Assembly: GCF_003052605.1 (NCBI RefSeq)
Contig: NZ_QASO01000118.1
Coordinates: 1 to 53,554, forward strand
Reading direction: 5' to 3'
From: Ectopseudomonas oleovorans
Lineage (GTDB): Bacteria > Pseudomonadota > Gammaproteobacteria > Pseudomonadales > Pseudomonadaceae
Length of the DNA stretch: 53,554 nucleotides
Positions 1 through 6,839 of the stretch are shown here, piece by piece. Under the pieces are notes generated by a model, which was given only the letters and a program-made list of their open reading frames with translations, did no database searches and was not told the origin of the DNA. Within the stretch, counting starts at the first letter, position 1. Each line of letters opens with the position of its first letter. Both the position numbers and the translations under genes were made by a program.

Positions 1-225
1 AACCTTGAGCCATTTTCCAGTTGCGGACCACGCATTGAAGCGTTTATAGACCTTATTCCAGTTACCGAACGCCTTGGGTAGATCTCTCCAGGGACATCCC
101 GTGCGCATGCGGTACAGCATGCCCGCCACGGTTATTCGTAGATCACGCTTATTGTAGATGGCCTTGCGCAGCAGAATTTCCCGCAGCTTCGACCAATGCT
201 CATCACTGAGCAATAATCGGGGCAT
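1..225 (-). CDS. IS5-family transposase, N-terminal part (cut by window edge)
   Basis: The visible 75 residues begin MPRLLLSDEHWSKLREILL and contain the GCPWRDLPKAFGNWNKVYKRF stretch in the middle, a typical IS5-family N-terminal domain (DUF4096-like: GCPWRDLP followed by W..VY.RF). This part binds the element ends; the catalytic DDE domain would lie outside the window. The ATG opens about 90 bases inside the IS end. Whether the complete gene is intact cannot be judged. The alternative, a decayed remnant, is possible, but the visible frame is open. Confidence 0.75.
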   Translation of the reverse strand, partial: MPRLLLSDEHWSKLREILLRKAIYNKRDLRITVAGMLYRMRTGCPWRDLPKAFGNWNKVYKRFNAWSATGKWLKV

Positions 226-314
226 TGTAAACTCGTATCGATGTTGGGCAAGAGCTTCAACGATACGAATTTTCTCTTGCATATCAACTGGTTAGTGCAA
301 AACGGCAACAGCCC
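1..314 (-). mobile_element. Right end of an IS5-like insertion sequence (partial)
   Basis: The stretch holds the first 75 codons of a transposase followed by about 90 bases that end in the terminal repeat AAAACGGCAACAGCCC and then CTAG. CTAG fits a YTAR-type target duplication of IS5-family elements. The rest of the element lies outside the window. The end sits 16 bases beyond the puuD terminator, so the insertion probably did no damage. A hairpin near 40.9 kb carries a closely related terminal sequence with CTAG on both sides. The family call rests on the transposase N-terminus and the target site; I could not check it against an IS database. Confidence 0.7.
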
Positions 315-329
315 CTAGGGGCATAGCCT

Positions 330-362
330 AAAAAATGTCGCGCCCAGTTACGGGCGCGACAT
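330..362 (-). terminator. Rho-independent terminator of the puuE-uraD-allA-puuD unit
   Basis: Read leftward, an 11-bp perfect stem (ATGTCGCGCCC pairing with GGGCGCGACAT, loop of 6) is followed by a run of T. It starts 9 bases past the puuD stop, so it ends the leftward catabolic transcript and isolates it from the IS. Confidence 0.85.
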
Positions 363-371
363 GTGTGGCAA

Positions 372-1709
372 TCAGTTGATCTGAGCGCCTTTGGCGATCC
401 AGCTGCCAATCAGGTCGCGCTCGTCCTGGGTCATCTGGGTGATGTTGCCCAGCGGCATGATCTGCGTGGCCACGGTTTGCGCATGGATCTTCGCTGCCTG
501 CGCTTTCATCTGCTCCGGGGTGTCGAGCATGAAACCGGCCGGCGCGGTGCTGAACATCGGACTGGTGGGACTCGATGAGTGGCACACGGTGCAACGCTCG
601 TGGATCACGCTTTCGACTTGGGCAAAATCGGTGCTGGCAGCAGGTGCCGCGCTGTCAGCGGCAGTGGTTGAGTCCTCGCTGGCATCGGCTTTTGCCTGGG
701 TTTCCTCGGCAGCAGGCTCGCTGGTTGTGGAGGGGTTGCCAGGGCGACCGGTAGCAGGAACGGGGGCGTACTTGATCGCCGGGGCTTGAGCCGTTGCCGG
801 TGCGCTGACCGACTTCGTTTGCGGGCCGGTGACGTAAGCCAGGCAGATCATGCCCAGGGCTGCGGCCGGCAGGGTCCAGACGTACTTGCTGCTGTCGTGG
901 CGGGTGTTGAAGTAGTGGCGTACCAGCACCGCCAGAATCGCGATACCGGCCAGGATTGCCCAGTTGTACTGGCTGCCGTAGGTGCTCGGGAAGTGGTTGC
1001 TGATCATGATGAACAGCACCGGCAGGGTGAAGTAGTTGTTGTGGCGCGAGCGCAGCAGGCCCTTGGCCGGCAGCAGCGGATCGGGCGTGGTGTTGTTTTC
1101 GATGGCCTTAACCAGTGCGCGCTGGGCCGGCATGATGGTGAAGAACACGTTGCCGACCATGATGGTGCCGATGATGGCGCCGACATGAATGTACGCAGCG
1201 CGGCCGCTGAAGATCTGGCTGAAGCCATAGGCCGCGGCGATGATCAGCACGAACAGCACGGCGCCGAGCAGGGCGGGGCGTTTGCCCAGCGGCGAATCGC
1301 AGAGGAAGTGGTAGATCACATAGCTGAGCGCCATGGAGCCGAGGCCGATGGCGATGGCTGCTGCTGGTGCCAGGTCGACACCTGGCTTGACCAGGTACAG
1401 GCTCGGGTTGAGGTAGTACACCACCAGCAGCAGGGCGACGCCCGACAGCCAGGTGGCGTAGGCCTCCCATTTGAACCAGTGCAGGTTCTCCGGCATTTTC
1501 GGCGGCGCCAGCTTGTACTTTTCCAGGTGGTAGATACCGCCGCCGTGAATTGCCCAGAGGTCGCCCGACAGGCCCTCGCGGGGATTGCTACGGTTGAGGT
1601 TGTTCTCCAGCCAGACGAAATAGAACGATGCGCCGATCCAGGCGATACCGGTGATCATATGGATCCAGCGGATGCCCAGGTTTAGCCATTCGGTGAAATG
1701 TGCTTCCAC
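372..1709 (-). CDS. puuD: Membrane urate oxidase PuuD (urate hydroxylase with fused cytochrome c domain)
   Basis: This 445-residue protein oxidises urate to 5-hydroxyisourate in the inner membrane and should pass electrons to the respiratory chain rather than to O2. The N-terminal two thirds (about residues 1-290) contain some eight to nine hydrophobic segments and the opening EWLNLGIRWIHMITGIAWIG typical of the PuuD membrane domain. A linker of about 60 residues rich in Ala, Pro, Ser and Thr follows. The C-terminal cytochrome c domain has C373-T-V-C376-H377 and a likely axial Met near residue 418 (IMPLGN). It is the last gene of the leftward unit, 47 bases after allA. The call is strong because uraH, uraD and puuE sit alongside. 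Confidence 0.93.
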   Translation of the reverse strand: MEAHFTEWLNLGIRWIHMITGIAWIGASFYFVWLENNLNRSNPREGLSGDLWAIHGGGIYHLEKYKLAPPKMPENLHWFKWEAYATWLSGVALLLVVYYLNPSLYLVKPGVDLAPAAAIAIGLGSMALSYVIYHFLCDSPLGKRPALLGAVLFVLIIAAAYGFSQIFSGRAAYIHVGAIIGTIMVGNVFFTIMPAQRALVKAIENNTTPDPLLPAKGLLRSRHNNYFTLPVLFIMISNHFPSTYGSQYNWAILAGIAILAVLVRHYFNTRHDSSKYVWTLPAAALGMICLAYVTGPQTKSVSAPATAQAPAIKYAPVPATGRPGNPSTTSEPAAEETQAKADASEDSTTAADSAAPAASTDFAQVESVIHERCTVCHSSSPTSPMFSTAPAGFMLDTPEQMKAQAAKIHAQTVATQIMPLGNITQMTQDERDLIGSWIAKGAQIN

Positions 1710-1756
1710 GATCTGTACCTCTTTCCCGGGATAGGCACGCCAGCCCCGGGCTTCTC

Positions 1757-2260
1757 TTATTGGTGGGGGTTGAGGAGGAGAAGCTCGTCCTCATTGAAGA
1801 AATGCTCATCGCAGTTGTTGCCGGAACCACTGCGATCAACCACCAGGAAGTCATCCCGCTTTTCGATCGCCAGCACCGGGTGGTGCCAGACGCCGCGATG
1901 GTAATTGATGCCCTGCCTGCCATTGCTGAGGAAGGCACGGACGGCCCCTGATACAGGTACATCGCCAATTGGCGCGACCACGATCAGAAAGGGGTTGCCG
2001 AGCAGCGGAATAAAGGCCTGGCTGCCCAGCGGATGGCGTTCCAGCATGCGGATGGTCAACGGCATTTCGAGCGACTCAGCGCTGAAGATGCTGATGATGG
2101 CCTGATCCTCCGGCTGTGCGGTCTGCACCGTGGCCAGCTTGTGATAGCGGCGGGTGGAACCGTTGTTGATCATGAAGAAGTCGCTGCCTTCGGTTTCGAT
2201 CACGTCACCGAAAGGGGCGAAGGCTTCTTTGCTCAGGGGCTCGATGGTCAGGCTACGCAT
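1757..2260 (-). CDS. allA: Ureidoglycolate lyase
   Basis: The enzyme splits ureidoglycolate into glyoxylate and urea, the last step of allantoate breakdown. Its 167 residues match the usual AllA length, and it has the characteristic N-terminus MRSLTIEPLSKEAFAPFGDV and the segment GINYHRGVWHHPV, whose histidines belong to the active site of this cupin-like fold. It lies 41 bases after uraD and 47 before puuD in one direction, so one transcript is likely. The substrate ureidoglycolate needs allantoicase (Alc) or AllC/UAH-type enzymes, none of which is encoded here. Confidence 0.92.
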   Translation of the reverse strand: MRSLTIEPLSKEAFAPFGDVIETEGSDFFMINNGSTRRYHKLATVQTAQPEDQAIISIFSAESLEMPLTIRMLERHPLGSQAFIPLLGNPFLIVVAPIGDVPVSGAVRAFLSNGRQGINYHRGVWHHPVLAIEKRDDFLVVDRSGSGNNCDEHFFNEDELLLLNPHQ

Positions 2261-2301
2261 GGCTGTTCTACTTGTTCTGTTCGAGTTGAGGGATGCAGCG
2301 C

Positions 2302-2817
2302 TTACAGCTGCTGCAGGCGGAAGAGGGCGATCTTGTTGATCTCGGCCAGTGCGGTGGCGAACTCCTGCTCCGGCGTGTTGTGAATGCGCTCCTCGAAGGC
2401 AGCCAGGATCTGGTGGCGGTTGCTGCCCTTGACGGCCTTGATGAAGGGGAAGCCGAACTTGGCCTTGTAGGCGTCGTTGAGTTCAGTGAAGCGGGCGAAC
2501 TCCTCGGCGCTGCATTCATGAATACCGGCGCCGGATTGTTCGGCTGTGCTGGAGGCAGTCAGCTCGCCGCGCACGGCAGCCTTGCCGGCCAGGTCCGGGT
2601 GCGCGTTGATCAGTGCCAGCTGCGCCTCATGACTGGCGGACAGGAGGATATCGGCCATGCGTTGCTGCAGCCCGTCGATATCGTCCACGCTTTGGTCCAG
2701 ACCGAGGTCGTAGGCTTTCTCGGCGACCCAGGGCGAGTGCTCGTAGATGTCGGCGAAGGCTTTGATGAACTCGTCGCGGCTCAGCTTGGAAGGGGTCAGG
2801 GTCTGGAAACGGCTCAT
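2302..2817 (-). CDS. uraD: 2-oxo-4-hydroxy-4-carboxy-5-ureidoimidazoline decarboxylase
   Basis: UraD converts OHCU to (S)-allantoin, after PuuD and UraH. The 171-residue product starts MSRFQTLTPSKLSRDEF. It carries the OHCU decarboxylase signatures HSPWV near residue 27 (catalytic His region), SHEAQLALINAHPDLAGKAA and FGFPFIKAVKG. An upstream in-frame start would add 26 residues, but the ATG chosen overlaps the puuE stop by four bases (ATGA), a standard sign of translational coupling, and the extension would lie inside puuE. The C-terminus NKIALFRLQQL is typical of the family. Confidence 0.93.
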   Translation of the reverse strand: MSRFQTLTPSKLSRDEFIKAFADIYEHSPWVAEKAYDLGLDQSVDDIDGLQQRMADILLSASHEAQLALINAHPDLAGKAAVRGELTASSTAEQSGAGIHECSAEEFARFTELNDAYKAKFGFPFIKAVKGSNRHQILAAFEERIHNTPEQEFATALAEINKIALFRLQQL

Positions 2818-3755
2818 GGGCGGCTCTCTTGTTCGGTCGCGCGGAAGGGGTGAGTGGCGTGCCAGTGCCTGGCGATGTCGACGCGGCGGGCGCACCAGAC
2901 CTTGTCGTGGCTCTTCACGTAGTCGATGAAGCGCGCCAGCGAAGCCAGGCGCGCCGGACGGCCGAGCAGGCGGCAGTGCATGCCGATCGACAGCATCTTC
3001 GGCGCGCCGGCTTCACCCTCGGCGTAGAGCACATCGAAGGCATCCTTGAGGTATTCGAAGAAATCGTCGCCCTTGTTGAAGCCCTGTACCTGGGTGAAGC
3101 GCATGTCGTTGGTGTCCAGGGTGTAGGGGATCACCAGGTGCGGCTTCTCTGCGGTGCTGGCCGGGTCCCAGTAGGGCAGGTCGTCGTCGTAGGTGTCGGA
3201 GTCGTAGAGGAAACCGCCTTCCTCGCGCACGATGCGTCGGGTGTTCGGGCCCAGGCGCCCGGTGTACCAGCCCAGCGGACGTTCACCGGTCAGCTCGGTG
3301 AGGATGCGGATGGCCTCGAGCATGTGCTCGCGCTCGGTGGCTTCGTCCATGTTCTGGTAGTCGATCCAGCGATAGCCATGGCTGCAGATCTCGTGCCCGG
3401 CGGTGACCATCTCGCGGATCACCTCGGGGTGACGCTGGGCGGCCATGGCCACGGCGAAGATGGTCAGCGGGATGTCGTGCTTCTTGAATAGCTTGAGCAG
3501 GCGCCAGACGCCGGTGCGGCTGCCGTACTCGTAGAGCGACTCCATGCACAGGTTGCGCTGACCCTGCAGCGGCTGAGCGGCGACCATCTCGGAGAGGAAG
3601 GCCTCGGACTCCTTGTCCCCGTGAAGAATGTTGCGTTCACCGCCTTCTTCGTAGTTGAGCACGAAGGACAGGGCGATGCGGGCATCGCCCGGCCAGTGCG
3701 GGTGGGGAGGGTTTGCGCCGTAGCCGATCAAATCGCGTGGGTAATCAGCGTTCAC
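2814..3755 (-). CDS. puuE: Allantoinase PuuE (polysaccharide-deacetylase fold)
   Basis: PuuE hydrolyses allantoin to allantoate using a NodB-like fold rather than the amidohydrolase fold of AllB. The 313 residues begin VNADYPRDLIGYGANPPHP, the standard PuuE N-terminus, and include NYEEGGE, ESLYEYGSRTGVWR, HEICSHGYRW and GWYTGRLGPNTRR. I chose the GTG start because an AGGAAG ribosome site lies seven bases upstream; a longer frame of 46 more codons runs through the promoter and operator. It is the first gene of the leftward unit. A TTGTATACAA operator lies 75 bases upstream of the start codon. Confidence 0.93.
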   Translation of the reverse strand: MNADYPRDLIGYGANPPHPHWPGDARIALSFVLNYEEGGERNILHGDKESEAFLSEMVAAQPLQGQRNLCMESLYEYGSRTGVWRLLKLFKKHDIPLTIFAVAMAAQRHPEVIREMVTAGHEICSHGYRWIDYQNMDEATEREHMLEAIRILTELTGERPLGWYTGRLGPNTRRIVREEGGFLYDSDTYDDDLPYWDPASTAEKPHLVIPYTLDTNDMRFTQVQGFNKGDDFFEYLKDAFDVLYAEGEAGAPKMLSIGMHCRLLGRPARLASLARFIDYVKSHDKVWCARRVDIARHWHATHPFRATEQESRP

Positions 3756-3829
3756 TGCAGTCTTCCTATCTGGAACGTTGCGGTCACTGCGTGCCGGGTA
3801 ATCGACGGCTACGCGACCGGGACGAGTAA

Positions 3830-3839
3830 TTGTATACAA
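3830..3839. promoter_or_regulatory. Predicted GntR/FCD operator TTGTATACAA, puuE side
   Basis: A perfect 10-bp palindrome placed to control the leftward puuE unit. TTGTATACAA-type sites are typical for FCD-subfamily GntR regulators. The same sequence recurs before the permease, and TTGTGTACAA before uraH and the GntR gene. Confidence 0.65.
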
Positions 3840-4010
3840 AGTTAGTCGCCGTTTGTAAATCGACTTTTCATCATTTTCTTCTCTGCGTGCCACCGCGAAA
3901 AAATTGCCGAGGTGGTCAGCAATGTGCGCTGGTCATGCCGTGGTTGCTGGCTGGCGATGATGTGAGCAGTGATCCGGTTTGGTGCATGGGCAGCATTTCA
4001 ATTGGATTTA

Positions 4011-4020
4011 TTGTGTACAA
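4011..4020. promoter_or_regulatory. Predicted GntR/FCD operator TTGTGTACAA, uraH side
   Basis: One base differs from the perfect palindrome before puuE. It lies about 20 bases upstream of the TATATT -10-like element of uraH, where bound repressor would block polymerase. Confidence 0.62.
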
Positions 4021-4157
4021 TTTAGTGGAAAAGTGTTTTATATTCGATCTGCGTGCTATCCTGCCACTGCGTCGGAGCACTGCGACGAGCCGATTTCAAC
4101 AGAGTAGAGGAGGTGTGGTGTTCGTAGGGCGCCAGGCGCCGCGGGCATCCGAGACCC

Positions 4158-4511
4158 ATGGGACGTTTGACTACACATGTACTGGATGCCGCGCACGGCT
4201 GCCCAGGGAGTGACATCAAGGTCGAGCTGTACCGCGTCGAAGGCGCGCAGCTGGAACTGATCAACAGCGTTACCACCAACCACGACGGCCGTTGCGATGC
4301 GCCGGTACTGCAGGGTGATGACTACCGCACGGGCGTCTACCAGCTGCATTTCCACGCTGGCGACTACTACCGCGCACGCGGCGTGAAACTGCCGGATACG
4401 GCATTTCTCGATGTCGTGGTCCTGCGCTTCGGCATCGATGCCGGTCAGGAGCACTACCACGTGCCGCTACTGATTTCTCCTTACAGCTACTCCACCTACC
4501 GCGGTAGCTGA
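4158..4511 (+). CDS. uraH: 5-hydroxyisourate hydrolase (transthyretin-like)
   Basis: UraH hydrolyses the product of PuuD to OHCU. The 117-residue chain has every family mark: the N-terminal MGRLTTHVLDAAHGCPG with the active-site His, TTNHDGRCDAP with an Arg in the middle, HYHVPLLISPYSYSTYRGS at the end, and the C-terminal YRGS tetrapeptide that separates HIU hydrolases from true transthyretins. The ribosome site is weak (GAG about 8 bases before ATG). It is transcribed away from puuE and ends at its own terminator, so it is probably monocistronic. The operator upstream suggests purine-dependent control. Confidence 0.95.
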   Translation: MGRLTTHVLDAAHGCPGSDIKVELYRVEGAQLELINSVTTNHDGRCDAPVLQGDDYRTGVYQLHFHAGDYYRARGVKLPDTAFLDVVVLRFGIDAGQEHYHVPLLISPYSYSTYRGS

Positions 4512-4577
4512 GTGACTGGCGGGCCAATAGCCTGCCAGACGAATGCTTGTCACCCTCAGACTCGTTTGAGTCCTTAC

Positions 4578-4603
4578 GCCCGCTCACACTGCGGGCTTTT
4601 TTT
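4578..4603 (+). terminator. Rho-independent terminator of uraH
   Basis: GCCCGC pairs with GCGGGC across a 7-base loop and is followed by seven T. Confidence 0.85.
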
Positions 4604-4687
4604 GGCTGTATTTCGGGGTGCTGTTGCTGGGTGAGCCATCACACGGCCCATCGGTGGGGCGCCTATTACGAATAGCGTGATGGGCGG

Positions 4688-4765
4688 CGTAGGGTGCGCC
4701 TTGCGCACCGAATTCGAGATGTTTCCACCGGGCGCATATAGGCGGTGCGCACGGCGCACCCTACC
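4688..4765. repeat. GTAGGGTGCGC inverted-repeat element, copy 1
   Basis: The ends GCGTAGGGTGCGCC and GGTGCGCACGGCGCACCCTAC are inverted copies around a 40-base unrelated centre. A related element lies between guaD and xdhC, and a half element near 51.5 kb. Elements with these ends are scattered between genes in many Pseudomonas genomes (recalled, not checked). Confidence 0.7.
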
Positions 4766-4778
4766 GTGCGATCTTGCT

Positions 4779-4808
4779 TGCGTAGCCCGGATCAAATCCG
4801 GGTATGGG
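4779..4808. repeat. Short CCCGGATCAAATCCGGG hairpin repeat
   Basis: A 7-bp perfect stem with a CAA loop, preceded by GCGTAG. The form GTAGCCCGGATNNAATCCGGG is a frequent intergenic palindrome in pseudomonads, from memory. Confidence 0.55.
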
Positions 4809-4856
4809 CTGGCGCCGTGCTTATGGCTCGCGTGCCTGCCGTTACCGAGACAAACG

Positions 4857-4884
4857 AAAACCCCGGCACCAAGGCCGGGGTTTC
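4857..4884 (-). terminator. Rho-independent terminator of the purine permease gene
   Basis: AAACCCCGGC and GCCGGGGTTT form a strong hairpin with A/T tails on both sides, so it can work in both directions. It lies 22 bases past the permease stop. Confidence 0.8.
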
Positions 4885-4906
4885 GTTCAGCGCCTGGTGT
4901 TAGCCG

Positions 4907-6247
4907 TCAGAGGAAGGCGAACTTGGCGATGAAAATGATGCACAGGGCGTACAGGCTCAGCGATACCTTGTCGCTCTGACCGGTCAGCAGCTTGAGTGTG
5001 GCGTAGGTAAGGAAGCCCAGGGCGATACCGTTGGCGATGGAGAAGGTCAGCGGCATCATCACCACGGTCACGATGGCCGGAATGGTGTCGGTGTGGTCCT
5101 TCCAATCGATGTGAGCCATGCCGCTCATCATCAGCATTGCTACGTAGATCAGCGCGCCTGCGGTGGCGTAGGCCGGAATCATGCCAGCCAGCGGGGCGAA
5201 GAACATCGCCGCGAGGAACAGCAGGCCGACGGTGATGGCGGTCAGGCCGGTACGGCCACCCGCGGCGACGCCTGCAGCGCTTTCCACGTAGCTGGTTACC
5301 GGCGGGCAGCCGACCATGGCGCCCACAACGCTCGAGGTGGAGTCGGCTTTCAGCGCCTTGGACAGGTTCTGGATCTTGCCATCCTCATCCACCAGGTTGG
5401 CGCGGTGGGCGACGCCCATCAGGGTGCCGGCGGTGTCGAACATGTTCACGAAGAGAAACGCCAGGATCACGCTGATCATCGCCACGTTGAACGCGCCGGC
5501 GATATCCATGGCCAGGAAGGTCGGGGCCAGGCTCGGCGGCATCGACACCAGGCCACCGTATTCCACCAGGCCGAGTGCCCAGCCGATGGCGGTCACGCCG
5601 AGCATGCTGAAGAGGATGGCGCCAAACACGTTGCGGTGGCTGAGCACGGCGATCATCAGGAAGCATACGGCGGCGAGCAGCGCCGACGGGTTACTGAACG
5701 AACCCATGGTCAGCAGGGTGGCCGGGCTGTCGACGACGATCCCGGCGGTCTTCAGGCCGATCAGACCAAGGAACAGGCCGACCCCGGCACCCATGGCGAA
5801 GCGCAGGCTCATCGGGATGCTGTTGAGCAGCCATTCGCGGATCTTCGACAGGCTCATGATCATGAACAGCACGCCGGAGATGAACACCGCGCCCAGTGCG
5901 ATCTGCCAGCTGTAGCCCATTTCACCGACGACGGTGTAGGTGAAGAACGCGTTCAGGCCCATGCCCGGCGCCAGGCCGACTGGCCAGTTGGCGTACAGGC
6001 CCATCAGGAAGCAGCCCAGGGCCGCCCCGATGCAGGTGGCGACGAAGGCGGCGCCATGATCGATGCCGGCAGTGGCCATGATGTTGGGATTGACGAAGAT
6101 GATGTAGGCCATGGCGACGAAGGTCGTCAGGCCGGCCAGCAGCTCGGTCTTGATGGTGGTGCGGTGCTCGGTCAGTTTGAAGAAGCGGTCGAGCAGGCCA
6201 CCTCTTGCCAGTTGATTCGCGTGTTGTTCTTGTTTGACGCTTTCCAC
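4907..6247 (-). CDS. NCS2-family purine permease (AzgA-like: adenine, guanine, hypoxanthine or urate)
   Basis: This 446-residue inner-membrane transporter belongs to the AzgA branch of the NCS2 nucleobase permeases (COG2252). It starts with a hydrophilic segment RFFKLTEHRTTIKTELLAGLTTFVAMAYI. It includes the family motifs VNPNIM, GLAPGMGLNAFF and FVNMFDTAGTLMGV, and GCPPVTSYVESAAGVAAGGRTGLTA near residue 310, all close to the substrate site. About 12-14 hydrophobic segments are visible. The position between uraH and guaD points to purine uptake; the exact base cannot be read from sequence. Nothing lies downstream except its terminator, so it is a single-gene transcript, with a TTGTATACAA operator about 150 bases upstream. 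Confidence 0.9.
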   Translation of the reverse strand: MESVKQEQHANQLARGGLLDRFFKLTEHRTTIKTELLAGLTTFVAMAYIIFVNPNIMATAGIDHGAAFVATCIGAALGCFLMGLYANWPVGLAPGMGLNAFFTYTVVGEMGYSWQIALGAVFISGVLFMIMSLSKIREWLLNSIPMSLRFAMGAGVGLFLGLIGLKTAGIVVDSPATLLTMGSFSNPSALLAAVCFLMIAVLSHRNVFGAILFSMLGVTAIGWALGLVEYGGLVSMPPSLAPTFLAMDIAGAFNVAMISVILAFLFVNMFDTAGTLMGVAHRANLVDEDGKIQNLSKALKADSTSSVVGAMVGCPPVTSYVESAAGVAAGGRTGLTAITVGLLFLAAMFFAPLAGMIPAYATAGALIYVAMLMMSGMAHIDWKDHTDTIPAIVTVVMMPLTFSIANGIALGFLTYATLKLLTGQSDKVSLSLYALCIIFIAKFAFL

Positions 6248-6353
6248 AGCGGGTACTCCTCATCTCTCTTGTTGTGTACCGCCCAGAGCCTTGCGCAAGA
6301 ACAATGCTCTCTGAGGCAGGCGGTGTTTTCGGTGGTGCTTCCTGGCTAAGTTG

Positions 6354-6369
6354 TTGACCGAGCGGTCAA
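6354..6369. promoter_or_regulatory. Perfect palindrome TTGACCGAGCGGTCAA before the permease
   Basis: Seven-base arms around AG. The core ACCGNNCGGT resembles TetR-family operators. It lies 107 bases upstream of the permease start and 26 bases from the TTGTATACAA site, so a second regulator may act here. Confidence 0.45.
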
Positions 6370-6395
6370 GAAGTCACTCAGGCGCGATTATGCTT

Positions 6396-6405
6396 TTGTA
6401 TACAA
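6396..6405. promoter_or_regulatory. Predicted GntR/FCD operator TTGTATACAA, permease side
   Basis: Identical to the site before puuE. It sits in an AT-rich stretch about 150 bases upstream of the permease start codon. Confidence 0.62.
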
Positions 6406-6552
6406 AAAATGCAATTAATGTTTTTAGTGTTGCATTAATCGCACCAGTCGAACCTGCGGATGGAAAAGCGCATGGATTTGGCGACAATCCCTTCAGGGCT
6501 TTAAATAAAATGCTTATAAAACAAATGGATGGAATTTTGGTTTGGTTGAGGA

Positions 6553-6572
6553 CGACGCTCGATCGAGCGTCG
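6553..6572. repeat. Perfect 20-bp palindrome centred on GATC
   Basis: CGACGCTCGATCGAGCGTCG. There is no T run, so a terminator is unlikely. It may be an operator or the core of a structured leader; it has no relative elsewhere in the window. Confidence 0.5.
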
Positions 6573-6687
6573 GCTCAGCAGCCTGACCGGGTTCTTAGCA
6601 ACTAATGAACTTAGAGGACGGCTGTATATAAAGAAAGAATTTGTTGTTCTGCGCTCAGAGGTGGGTGATATGCGGGCGAGGGTCAGC

Positions 6688-6699
6688 TATGACGTCATA
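6688..6699. promoter_or_regulatory. Palindrome TATGACGTCATA upstream of the GntR gene
   Basis: A perfect 12-bp palindrome 28 bases before the TTGTGTACAA site. TGACGTCA-type cores occur as sites for several regulator families. No direct evidence ties it to a protein here. Confidence 0.3.
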
Positions 6700-6726
6700 C
6701 AGCGAAGGGTGTGATGGCTGATTGAC

Positions 6727-6736
6727 TTGTGTACAA
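6727..6736. promoter_or_regulatory. Predicted GntR/FCD operator TTGTGTACAA, autoregulatory site
   Basis: Same sequence as the uraH site, about 100 bases before the regulator's ATG. This fits negative autoregulation. Confidence 0.62.
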
Positions 6737-6839
6737 TTGTCTCAAATTTTTCTGATGTTTTTTCGCTCGGAGCTTGTCAGCTACCGGGTAGAACACAGTA
6801 GAGTCGCAGTGTCGCCGACTCTCATTGACGCGAGCCAGA

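Larger units (their letters stand above)
3756..4157. promoter_or_regulatory. Divergent control region between puuE and uraH
   Basis: This 402-base gap holds two matching palindromes listed separately. The AT-rich stretch GTGTTTTATATTCG after the right-hand operator is the probable -10 region of uraH. No ORF with plausible coding character is visible. Confidence 0.6.
4512..4906. other. Intergenic region with terminators and two repeat elements
   Basis: No coding sequence is visible. The gap holds the uraH terminator, a GTAGGGTGCGC inverted repeat, a GCCCGGATCAAATCCGGG hairpin and the terminator of the convergent permease gene. Confidence 0.8.
6248..6839. other. Long regulatory gap between the permease and the GntR gene
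   Basis: This gap of nearly 600 bases is clearly more AT-rich than its surroundings and has no convincing gene; an 84-codon open frame (6351-6605) lacks a ribosome site and looks random. It holds two copies of the TTGTRTACAA operator and three further perfect palindromes, listed separately. A start for the regulator at TTG 6825 is also possible within it. Confidence 0.7.

Noticed and set aside
4507..4906. A riboswitch for purines before the permease or after uraH
   Set aside because: The gap after uraH is explained by terminators and repeats, and I could not draw a purine-riboswitch core upstream of the permease; protein operators are a better account.
6351..6605. 84-codon frame in the gap before the GntR gene
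   Set aside because: No ribosome site, no coding composition, and it covers the palindromes and operator.
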